DNA from: Chondrosia reniformis
Lineage: Eukaryota > Porifera > Demospongiae > Chondrillida > Chondrillidae
DNA length: 64,000 nucleotides
Direction: 5' to 3'
NCBI GenBank assembly: GCA_947172415.1
Contig: OX359199.1
Span: 6,897,884-6,961,883 of the forward strand
In this document: positions 47,493 through 57,551 of the stretch, piece after piece
Numbering within the stretch: the first letter of the stretch is position 1
Layout of the letters: each line of letters starts with the position of its first letter
Program-made: the position numbers and the translations under genes
The notes under the pieces: model-generated
The model's database searches: none
What the model saw: only the letters and a program-made list of their open reading frames with translations
Told to the model about the DNA's origin: nothing

Positions 47493-47889
47493 CTATAGAC
47501 AAACGCTCAATCTATAATATGCTTGCTATCGTGTATCATGTTATTGCTATCAAAAACACGCCCAATTTCCATAGGTATGTAGGTGAGAAAACAATGCTAC
47601 CTCATTCCGGATGTTCCGCCCATTTTCGGTGGAGAAGCCATTTCTTCCTGTTCTTATTGTGTTGGAGACGGGTCGATCTGCTATTCTTATAGCAGGAGAC
47701 AATTTATAGCAAAGTTTAAATCGTTCATCCACCGAAAATATTTGTGTAGTAGTTTCGACTTTAGTGGATTGAAAAGCTAGCTTAACAGCAAAGAGCGTTA
47801 TTAGGAACATCAGTACAAAGAAGCCAGTTAACAAACAATCTCGCTTTGTTTCGGCTCTAACGTCCTCTGAGTTTGATAACCAACTTAAG
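47493..47889. other. Intergenic region KIF11 to tandem-PH gene
   Basis: 397 bp holding the KIF11 3' end and the promoter of the tandem-PH gene, both on the plus strand. A 134-codon minus-strand frame (47550-47954) crosses it and overlaps the start of the next gene; it has no support. Confidence 0.5.
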
Positions 47890-50800
47890 ATGCCTTGGAC
47901 GGAACACGACAATTTTCTCTGTGGAGCGTTAATGAAGAGAAACGACACAGGCACTTGGATTAGAAGATTTCTTGTATTAGACTTTTCTGGCCGCGTGGTT
48001 CAACTATACAGAGAAGATGTTGAGGTACGACACAGTTCATTATGTTCGAAGATGTATGTTGGTTAAAATGGTTGATTTCTTCTTCCTTAGTCAGCCTAAA
48101 TTGGGCTGCGCTATATTGTGAAGTCAGCTTCAGTAATGTATAGCTTTATCGCCTTAGGTTGTATGTCGTTTGATAAATGCAGTGATTCATTGTTTCAATG
48201 GAATTTGATGGTGTTTGACTAGAAATACTACTATCAGATTTTTGTAAATTTCGCCAGACCTTTATGAAACAGTCACCAATCGGTTGACAGGCTTTATATC
48301 TCTCTAGGTTATTCCAGCATTGTAAAATTCTCCTTCAATTTTGTTGCTAAAGTTAAATTAACAGTGCTTTAGTTGAAAGCTTTCGCTGCGTTGTCTCGCA
48401 AGTTCCTCAAAGTTGTCGTAGAGACAAGCATGCAGAGTCCACTTACTGTCAACTCCTTGCGCTCAGAGATATCAGCTATAGTAAATTGAGTTTGAAAATA
48501 GATGTAAAGTAAACAAAGTTTCGTGTGCTCTCCTTAGAGAAAGTATTTATTTGACACTGGACCAATGTGACCTCACAACTTTGTTTCTAAGAAATCCTAC
48601 AAAACCCCATGGCAGAGGGTTGTAATGGAAGGTACCAAAATTACATAATCATCTCCAATAGGAAAATGTCCACTTTCAAGAGTGCTTTACCAAAGAGCCG
48701 TGAATGGTTACTCAATTTCTGTTCTGCCGGGCTCTTTATTCAGTGTATCCATGGTTCTATTCAGCCGCACTCTACATGAGATTGTTAGACCAACTCAGTT
48801 TCAATTGCAATGGTTTTGATTGGTTGTTGTGCTCAGAGATAACATACTCATACTTAATTATCCTTAAGTATTACGTACATTTGTAGCCTGTCATGTACCT
48901 GTACTGTGAACGTATGTTTCCAAATAAATTGCCCACTCACTATCAACTTCTATTGCCTCCTCCTACTGAGGTTGGTGTGAGTTAGTGCAGTACATAGATA
49001 CTATTGGTTCATCTAGTTCATTTAAAACACACAGCTTTAACCAATGATAATTTCTGATTAGTTAATTAATTAATTGTAGCTTATAGGCTTAAACGTTTTG
49101 TTTATACAGGTTACTGAGACATGGCTTTTGTATAATTAGTGAACAGCTAGATGTGTGTTGTTATCAGCCTGTTGTTTTCCTGTAAGTGGTGGCTTGAAAA
49201 CTGTGATCATTTAATTAAACTTGAATAACAGAATTGCTGTATAGTAGACAGTATGGCTGAAGTTAGCACTTCAACCAATATCACCTGTTAATGTACTGTA
49301 TTCTGACTTGCACTGTGTATAGAATTAATTTTTATGTGTTGAAGTATATCAGTGATGGGCAAATTGGCCAGGCATATTAGAAGGTTTCTAGATTGTCACA
49401 TGTACTAGTGCGTCGGATGTCTGGGTAGTAACATTTTGAGGAAGAATGCCTTTCCGAGTGTAAGACTCTTTAGCTTGCCTCAGTGTTTGTGTTTGTTAGC
49501 TAATGGTTTGGTAACTATGGCAACCTAGCATATCTTGAGGCACTCAAGTTGACAATCTCGTCTTGTTAGCTATGCCACTGTTTTAAAAAGTCTTTGTAGT
49601 TCAACTTTTTGGAATATTTTGGTTCGTTTTGTCATGTTGAATGTGAAGCAGGTTTTCCTTTGGCCAGTAGTTTCACTTTCTCTGTGCATAACCTGTTTAT
49701 TGTCAATTGAACACAACTTGAGGAAGGTAACTGTTACAGAGATATTTCCTAAAGGACTTGCTATTTTTGCTAAATTTTACTGTTGGAAATCCTTTGAAGT
49801 GGTGGGTGGTTTGTAAACTACTGTATATGATGTCTGTGTCGCAAGATGTTGCAAATTGTTCCAGATTATAGAAGGTCAAACATCCTGTATGTACGTAGTC
49901 TATTATGCATAAGGTATGTAGCTCCTTGTAAGGATCTTGTCATTTCTACTGGTGTATGCTCAACAAGAGCTCTAAAAGCCTCTATGGGGATTCCCCCTTT
50001 ATCTTGGACTGATCCCTGAAGAGTTTCACTACTAAGTGACCAAGTTTTGGAGCTGGCCCTTGTGTGTAGTGCAATCTGATATTCTTGCTATATAGTGTAA
50101 TGGGTTCAATTTAATTTCTAATTTTAGAGCTACCAAAAGCCTATCATATTACAGGTATATAGTTATTGGATGTGTACCTGATATAAAATGGGTGTACCCG
50201 ATGTAAAGTGGGTGTACCTGATATGAAATGGGTGTACCCGATCTGAAATGGGTGTACCTGGTTTGAAATGGGTGTATCTGATGTGAAATGGGTGTATCTG
50301 ATGTGAAATGGGTTATTAAAGATGTTGTTCCTCTTTTAACTGACATTCTTTATGTGTAGTATAAAGAAGAGCTTGCAAGGAAGAATCCCATCACCGAGTG
50401 TGACTTATGTAAGATTACCAATGTAAGTTGCCCTTGACTGTCGTACAGAGGATGTGTGCTTGTTGAAGGTTAACATTGTTTTCATTTATCAAAAGGTTCG
50501 TAACTCCCCCAACCCTCCCAAAATGATGAAATTCTGTTTCGGTATGTGCCAATCCCTCAGTAATAGTTTACATTTCAACGCATTTATCAAAAGAGAGGCT
50601 CGGGCCTCTGAGTAACTAACTGTAGCAAGGTTCCTATGTAGATTCATAATATGGGTTATATCACTTAAATGGTTAAATTGTAGAGCTTTGTTAATATATT
50701 CATTAGAGTTCACATTAGCAAGTCGAGAAACTCATATGTTTTCTGCTGATAATGAGGAAGACAGGAGCTCCTGGGTAGAAGCATTCAAACGAGTTGCAGT

Positions 50801-52783
50801 GAGTTGGTTGTCTCTAATTAGTTGGGCTTTATATTAAGCATTTAAAACCTTTTTTATTTGAAAAGTTTTTAACCTTAATTCTCTTCTACCCTAATTTCTC
50901 CATAACACTTAATTGATCATGTCCTGTAACACTGAGATATTCACAGTATAAGAATATAATTACCTGATGCATTAACAAGGAATATTATCACTAACATATT
51001 AGTATTGAGGTGACTTTAATTCTTGACTGAAACAAAATTGAGATATGGGTTACTTATCAGATGCCATTCCGTGATAGTCTGTGCTGGTCCTATCTTATAG
51101 ATGAACAAAGGTTTCTCAGCTACGCTTGAAACAAGTACCAGAGCGAATTCAATTGTAGCCAATAAAAAGGAGCCGGAGGCCATGAGGACCACAATAGTGG
51201 GCGGAGTTGTTGTTAAAACCTCTGTTCAATTAACTCCAAATGATAAAAATAAACCAAATAAACCAGAAAATGCAATGCAGCGCTCAAAGGGTTCACCCGG
51301 GGCACCAAAAGTGTTAAAGGCTGGATTTGCAGTTAAGCAAGGGGCAGTTGTGAGTTCCGCTATCAATCTGCTAAATTTCTTTACTATTGTATGTACGTAC
51401 GTATACCTTTAAGACTGTCTAACTCTTTAGTATTCATCTCCTGTTAACCCTGTCTCCACATCATAGCGTAAGAATTGGAAGAAGCGGTTCTTTATATTAA
51501 CTGAGGCTAGTTTTTCATATTTCAGAGGCAGTGAAGTGAGTTTACTCATACGTTTTTGTTTGAACACTGTTTTTTGTAGTGTTTAGTAGTATGTTTGTTG
51601 TCAGCCAATGTGTTGTCATATGTGACAATGTAGGATTGTGAGCCTATTAAATCAGTTGACTCAAAAGAAATACAAGCAGTTGTGGAAACACACGAGTAAG
51701 TAGAAAGCAAAGTTCTACCTATCAAAGATTATGATGATATATTTCCTATCAAAGATTATGATGATATATTTCCTATCAAAGATTATGATGATATATTTCC
51801 TATCAAAGATTATGATGATATATTTCCTATCAAAGATTATGATGATATATTTCCTATCAAAGATTATAATGATATATTTCCTATCAAAGATTATGATGAT
51901 ATATTTCCTATCAAAGATTGTATATCACAGCACACATTAGATGTAAAAATGAATCTTTACTTTAATACAAAGGCATACATTCTGTACTGTATGATACAAA
52001 ACATGTCCAAGGGTTTTATAACCTACCTTACTTTAGTATTCTTTGGGATTAGTGTTTTTACGTTGTAAACTCCTCATGTCTGTGTTTTAACCTCAGTATG
52101 TTTCTGTGTGTATAATAGATTCAAGGATAAAGGCCACATGTTTGCAGTAACTACTCCTGGAAGAATATTCTATGTTCAAGTAAGTCTCTTTTATAGCTTT
52201 TTTGTCCTTTTTTATATCTTTCTCTTTCCCAGTGTGAAGAAGAAGAGGAGGTGAGTGATTGGTTGGCAGCCTTCTATTTGTTACCACAATTTCAGAAATC
52301 CAATGGAGCGCCAGTTCAGCAGAACACACAGTCCACCACTGATCCACAGGTACATATAAACATCCATTTTTATAAAGCACGCACAAACACCCCACTCAAG
52401 ATGCAGCAGTACTACGTATGATGATCTTACTCTATGTGACTTGTAAACCAAACCTGGTTGGGCCATCTTTTTTCTGATTTCAGTTCTTTGTATGGCATGT
52501 CACAATAATAAACAATTATTATTATAACCCACCACAGTTGTGCTCGACTGCTTGTGTGTCACCAGGATACACAGGGTTGGTATTGGCTATGTCCAATCAA
52601 ATGTATTATATGTAGAATTTATTTTACATAGCACCATCAGAGATCAGTAGAAACTTATTCTATCAGTTCTGTATATATATTTCTTTCTTTAAACTGCTAA
52701 TTCTTCTCTGAATATAGTCAATTGACGATGATGATGATTCCTATGAAACAGATGATAACTCTCCCGAGGAAGGGCTGTCTTAA
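47890..52783 (+). CDS. Tandem PH-domain protein, TAPP (PLEKHA1/2)-like
   Basis: Probably a phosphoinositide-binding adaptor; vertebrate TAPPs bind PI(3,4)P2 through the second PH domain. Exons: 47890-48024, 50360-50422, 50496-50541, 50707-50798, 51101-51349, 51467-51535, 51634-51695, 52119-52179, 52233-52349, 52718-52783. Phases agree and give 319 residues. PH1 spans residues about 8-110: FLCGALMKRNDTGTWIRRFL at the start and DRSSWVEAFKRVA at the end. A linker of about 75 residues follows. PH2 spans residues about 190-285: AGFAVKQGAVRKNWKKRFFI with the basic Kx..KxWKKR pocket, then GRIFYVQCEEEEEVSDWLAA. The acidic tail SIDDDDDSYETDD precedes the stop. The order PH, linker, PH and the GAV..NWKKRFF motif are TAPP-like, but other tandem-PH families are possible. 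Intron 1 is 2.3 kb. Confidence 0.85.
50158..50318 (+). repeat. 20-bp tandem repeat, tandem-PH intron 1
   Basis: About seven units of GGGTGTACCTGATATGAAAT type end about 40 bp before the acceptor of exon 50360. The sequence is purine/T mixed, so it does not extend the polypyrimidine tract. Confidence 0.9.
51727..51917 (+). repeat. 27-bp tandem repeat, seven units, tandem-PH intron 7
   Basis: Seven almost identical units of TTTCCTATCAAAGATTATGA plus TGATATA. 27 is a multiple of 3, hence a clean but meaningless repeated open frame. Starts about 30 bp after the donor of exon 51634-51695. Confidence 0.94.
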
Positions 52784-53034
52784 TCCAAACTGAATGGTTG
52801 GGACAGTCACTTGTACCTTACACTATGTTGTATTTTTGTTATTACATTTAGTATTTGTAACCTTTGCAGCAGTTTCATACACACAATGGCCTTTTACGTA
52901 TGCTTTTATCACAAACTTATGCACACTTTCCTATTTTCATTCTCGTTAATGTATAATATTGTAAATTATGATGAAATGATCAGATGTCAATGTTTATGTA
53001 TATACCTCTATAAAAGAGATAACCTCCAGTAGTC

Positions 53035-53115
53035 ACCATCAGTTGCTGAAGAAGACCCCCAGGGTCATTCTCAAGAAACAAACTGCGTCTCTAGATGCTC
53101 AAATGACTGAAGATA
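53035..53115 (+). mobile_element. Family C repeat, degenerate hammerhead-like core
   Basis: GTTGCTGAAGAAGACCCCCA, GGGTC and, further on, TAGATGCTCAAATGACTG match family C at 11275-11360. The GAAA box is lost (ATTC). Lies between the converging tandem-PH and rolling-stone-like copy A genes. Confidence 0.4.
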
Positions 53116-53295
53116 AATTTTCTCAAAGATAAGCTTTTGTGTAGTCATATCCCTATCCTCAGAAATTAACATTATTAAAGGTATACTTGTTACAAGTGAA
53201 AGATATAATAAGCCTAAAAGGTAATAAGTTACCAGCAAAAAAGGAGCGATCTAGATCTATCTGGTATATGCATTATGTACACATGCATAACATTG

Positions 53296-54393
53296 CTAAT
53301 TATGCAGTAAACTTTTGTAAGTTTGCCAATCTTTATTTCCTGGCAACGCCAGAGTCTCCGGTCTGCTTCCCTTATAGCAATGCCTTCTGAAATGATAGAC
53401 AGCCCATCTCCGGAGCAAACTGAATGCATAGATGCTGCAGTGCATGGCTGGCAGGAGTACCAGCAGTACTATGAAGTCAAGTCCAACTGCTTGTCCAGGG
53501 TTGGTGCTGTAGTCAAGCACTGGGTATATGTAATCAGTCCCATTAATACCTTTACCACCAGCTGCATAGTATATACCAGAAAATATGCTATATACGCTCC
53601 CATAGATCATTCCTATATAGATGTGATAAATACTTATGATAACTCCTGAAACACCAACATCCACCAGCGACATTATGCCACCTAGCAAGTGGACATGGAA
53701 GTTGGCGGGATGGTATTTAGTCATTGGATTGTCATTTTCAAATAAGAGTGCCCAATACAGGATTAAGATACCCAGTTGAATCAGGAGAGCCATTTGAAAC
53801 ATCACCCAGTGAACCTTTTGGTACCAAGACAGCTCATCTTCAGACCAAGTAACACCAATCTTAACTCCTTCCTCAATTAGGTAATCTCCATTTCTCACAG
53901 TCTTCCAATTCAGTATGAGCTTGACAGTGCAGGATACGGCAGCAATGAGAAGATACGCAACGTACGTGATGAACCCCCAGATGGTCAGGAAAATGAGAGT
54001 TTTCGGTTGAGCATCAACAAAGACTACAATAAACCACCCAAAGAAGTAGAGCGCTATGATCCAGCGGTATCCTATGTAAAGGAGCTGCCACAGGTTGTAG
54101 GGTAACCACTACGATGGAGAAAACACAAAGCTGTTATAGAGCAATATTTATATGAGCCTTTAATTTAGTCATCATTTTGTGCAAAAAGCCTTTATGAACA
54201 GCTTTAATTTCTGTGTCGTCCAACTTATCTGCTACCGTCATACAAGTGGGGCTATATAGATCAAACAAGTAGACAGAATGTAGTACCATACCGGTGAAAA
54301 AGAAATGTTCCTCCAGTTTCGGTCTCTAAAGATCAGCTTGGTCCAGTGAAGCTCTCTCTTCAATCTTCTTAGGAACGCCTTCTTTGTCATCAT
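53296..54393 (-). CDS. Rolling stone-like membrane protein, copy A
   Basis: Relative of Drosophila rolling stone, a multi-pass protein implicated in myoblast fusion; the role outside insects is unclear. Two exons (minus): 54292-54393 and 53296-54108, giving 304 residues. Exon 1 encodes a basic head (LKRELHWTKLIFRDRNW). Exon 2 holds WLPYNLWQLLYIGYRWIIAL, a conserved family segment, then about seven hydrophobic stretches: IALYFFGWFIVVFV, IWGFITYVAYLLIAAV, WVMFQMALLIQLGILILYW, FHVHLLGGIMSLVDVGVSGV, YGSVYSIFSGIYYAAGG, and VLLVLLPAMHCSIYAFSLL. Start is the first of two adjacent ATGs. It is nearly identical to copy B over most of exon 2 and differs at the C-terminus (SRPETLALPGNKDW). Confidence 0.88.
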
Positions 54394-54647
54394 TTTCTAG
54401 AAAATCGGGACAATGTCTTCGATTCAAGCACGACACACGAAAGCTTCGGGTCGACGTCTGGATAATGTTTGCTTTAAGATCACGCCCACATGTAAAGTTT
54501 GGTAAGGTGATTCGTGCATGCAATAATAATTGATTCGTTTTGGTCATTTATTCATCGTCAATGCAAATGCATGAAAACGTTTAATTCAATTTCAAATTTA
54601 ATCTGTTCAGTTAAATATTTTAGTATATTAAGCACTGCGCATCAGTA

Positions 54648-55600
54648 CTATAAGCTATCATTCTCTGGCAGTTCCTGCAATTCAATAATGCTTCCCTTAT
54701 AGCAATGCCTTCTGAAATGATAGATAGCCCATCTCCGGAGCAAACTGAATGCATAGATGCTGCAATGCATGGCTGGCAGGAGTACCAGCAGTACTATGAA
54801 TTCAAGTCCAACTGCTTGTCCAGGGTTGGTGCTGTAGTCAAGCACTGGGTATATGTAATCAGTCCCATTAATACCTTTACCACCAGCTGCATAGTATATA
54901 CCAGAAAATATGCTATATACGCTCCCATAGATCATTCCTATATAGACGTGATAAATACTTATGATAACTCCTGAAACACCAACATCCACCAGTGACATTA
55001 TGCCACCTAGCAAGTGGACATGGAAGTTGGTGGGATGGTATTTAGTCATTGGATTGTCATTTGCAAATATAAGTGACCAGTACAGGACCAGAATGCCCAG
55101 TTGAAGTAAAATGGAGAGCTGAAACATCACCCAATGAACCTTTTGGTACCAAGACAGCTCATCTTCTAACCAAGTAACACCAATCTTAATTCTTTTCTCA
55201 ATCGGGCACTCTCCATTTCTCACAGTCTTCCAATTCAGTATGAGCTTGACAGTGCAGGATACGGCAGCAATGAGGAGATACGCAACGTACGTGATGAACC
55301 CCCAGATGGTCAGGAAAATGAGAGTTTTCGGTTGAGCATCAGCAAAGACTACAATAAACCACCCAAAGAAGTAGAGCGCTATGATCCAGCGGTATCCTAT
55401 GTAAAGGAGCTGCCACAGGTTGTAGGGTAACCACTAAACAAAAGAGTAGAGCATATATGAGATTAATGTATGAAATACTAAGCAAAGATGACACCTACTG
55501 GAGAGAAAGCTAAGTTTCTCCAATTTATATCTCTGAAGAGTAATTTTGTCCAATGGAGCTCTCTCTTAAGACGATTAATTACGGCTATTTTCTTCAACAT
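54648..55600 (-). CDS. Rolling stone-like membrane protein, copy B
   Basis: Two exons (minus): 55499-55600 and 54648-55433, giving 295 residues. Same layout as copy A: head LKRELHWTKLLFRDINWRN, then WLPYNLWQLLYIGYRWIIAL and the multi-pass region. Within otherwise near-identical sequence it carries a divergent block (FQLSILLQLGILVLYWSLIF and ANDN against ALLFENDN in A and C) and GVTWLEDE instead of GVTWSEDE. The C-terminal tail is IIELQELPENDSL. Introns of A, B and C are not alike, so exon sequence is more conserved than intron sequence. Confidence 0.88.
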
Positions 55601-55739
55601 TTCGTCTTAAACGCAGGCGTAAAGTGTTTGACGCAAGCGCCACAAAAGGAAAGAGTAAAGTCATGGGCAGCCGCCCCCGCACTCGAATTAATTTTGTTGG
55701 TCTTCTACATAGTCGTCAAAAATTACAAACATATAAAAG

Positions 55740-55789
55740 ATGAAGTTAGAAGTAAGGACGGCAACAATGTACCCTACTTCTAACTTCAT
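55740..55789. repeat. 15-bp inverted repeat (hairpin)
   Basis: ATGAAGTTAGAAGTA at 55740-55754 is perfectly complementary to TACTTCTAACTTCAT at 55775-55789, with a 20-nt loop. Lies 140 bp upstream of the copy B start codon. Confidence 0.9.
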
Positions 55790-55986
55790 GTTTAAATGTT
55801 TAATTTTACTTGTAGTCTATATTTACGTATATGAGACGAGTATTAAACAACAAAGTAGAATTGAAGACAACAGCAGGAAATTCGTTTGACATCCTTTGAG
55901 CGGCCGCATTCGAATAACTTGAATACTTTAAATTTTATATGTAATTCTATATAATGGAATAAGGATTTCTTCTAACTGCGTCGAAC

Positions 55987-56070
55987 TTATCTTTGTAAAG
56001 GTTCATCTTTCGACTTTTAGAGCGTCTCTAGACGCTCTAAAAGTCGAAAGATGAACCTTTACAAAGATAA
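55987..56070. repeat. 84-bp palindrome: 41-bp perfect arms, 2-nt centre
   Basis: The left arm 55987-56027 (from TTATCTTTGTAAAGGTTC to TTAGAGCGTCT) and the right arm 56030-56070 (AGACGCTCTAAAAGTCG onward) are exact inverted copies around CT. Lies between rolling-stone copies B and C. No open frame or known element uses it. Confidence 0.97.
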
Positions 56071-56342
56071 TTCTATATATTTCACTCCCATTTAGTTCGA
56101 CATTTATGGTGGCACTGGGATTTATCAACTTCAGCAGAATCTTTAGTAATGCGATTTCAGCTTCAATGTAGAAAGCCGCCATTATTTTCGATACAAACAC
56201 TTGCAGTAGCATGATGTGACAATGAAACAGATAGAAAACAGCTACTCACACAATTTCTCAAGGAAAACTAAATTATAATATTCATTATTAAAAGTTGCAA
56301 AACTCCACACTATATTTGTTTGAAATTGGTATTCAAGATTAG

Positions 56343-57359
56343 CTAGATTGCTAGATTTTCTTTGACTGGCTCAACGCCCTCCCTGTAACAAGAACTTCTC
56401 AAATGCCACACTGCCCATCTTCTCAACAGTGAACAGAAGTATGCAAAAAGATGCATTGCTGCCATGAGGACAAGTGAAGTTACTACACAAAGCCCAGCTG
56501 CTTGTCCAGGGTTGGTGCTGTAGTCAAGCACTGGGTATATGTAATCAGTCCCATTAATACCTTTACCACCAGCTACATAGTATATACCAGAAAATATGCT
56601 ATATACGCTCCCATAGATCATTCCTATATAGACGTGATAAATACTTATGATAACTCCTGAAACAGCAACATCCACCAGCGACATTATGCCACCTAGCAAG
56701 TGGACATGGAAGTTGGTGGGATGATATTTAGTCATTGGATTGTCATTTTCAAATAAGAGTGCCCAGTACAGGACCAGAATGCCCAGTTGAATCAGGAGAG
56801 CCATTTGAAACATCACCCAGTGAACCTTTTGGTACCAAGACAGCTCATCTTCAGACCAAGTAACACCAATCTTAACTCTTTCCTCAATTGGGTAATCTCC
56901 ATTTCTCACAGTCTTCCAATTCAGTATGAGCTTGACAGTGCAGGATACGGCAGCAATGAGGAGATACGCAACGTACGTGATGAACCCCCAGATGGTCAGG
57001 AAAATGAGAGTTTTCGGTTGAGCATCAACAAAGACTACAATAAACCATCCAAAGAAGTAGAGCGCTATGATCCAGCGGTATCCTATGTAAAGGAGCTGCC
57101 ACAGGTTGTAGGGTAACCACTACGATGGAGAAAGGAAGTACTCAAGTTATCAAATCTATCAGTTTTAATCTATTACACACTGTGTGTAAAAACTATACAA
57201 TGTAGACTAGCTATTAACTTAATAGATAATGTGGTACGTGCAGCTGCGACATACCGGTGAGAAGGCAAGGTTCCTCCAATTTCGGTCTCTAAAGATCAGC
57301 TTGGTCCAGTGGAACTCTCTCTTCAATCTCTTTACGATGGCTTCCGTTTTCTTCCCCAT
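56343..57359 (-). CDS. Rolling stone-like membrane protein, copy C
   Basis: Two exons (minus): 57255-57359 and 56343-57119, giving 293 residues. Head VKRLKREFHWTKLIFRDRNW. Exon 2 is nearly identical to copy A up to the segment YSTNPGQA, then diverges completely: GLCVVTSLVLMAAMHLFAYF and SLLRRWAVWHLRSSCYREG replace the shared C-terminal membrane segment of A and B. The abrupt change from near-identity to strong divergence suggests a gene-conversion boundary. Its promoter is head-to-head with WDR59 (192 bp between ATGs). Confidence 0.88.
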
Positions 57360-57551
57360 TTTCTGGTGCACTGATGTCTATTAACGTAGAGCGACTGTTT
57401 TGTCGTAATGGTATAACTGCAACGGAACGACAAGTACCAAATGTGGGAGTGACATGCGCGTATGTAGCGAGGGCGTAGCCCGATTCTACATGAAAATGTG
57501 GTTTTGATAAGAACTGTTGTAACAATATGGCTGCTGCTGTACGTCATTAAA
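57360..57551. promoter_or_regulatory. Divergent promoter rolling stone-like C / WDR59
   Basis: 192 bp between the ATGs at 57359 (minus) and 57552 (plus). Locally GC-richer around 57440-57490. No TATA box recognised. Confidence 0.45.

Noticed and set aside
47550..47954. 134-codon minus-strand frame with a hydrophobic stretch (GFFVLMFLITLFAV)
   Set aside because: It overlaps the start exon of the tandem-PH gene on the other strand and has no family similarity.
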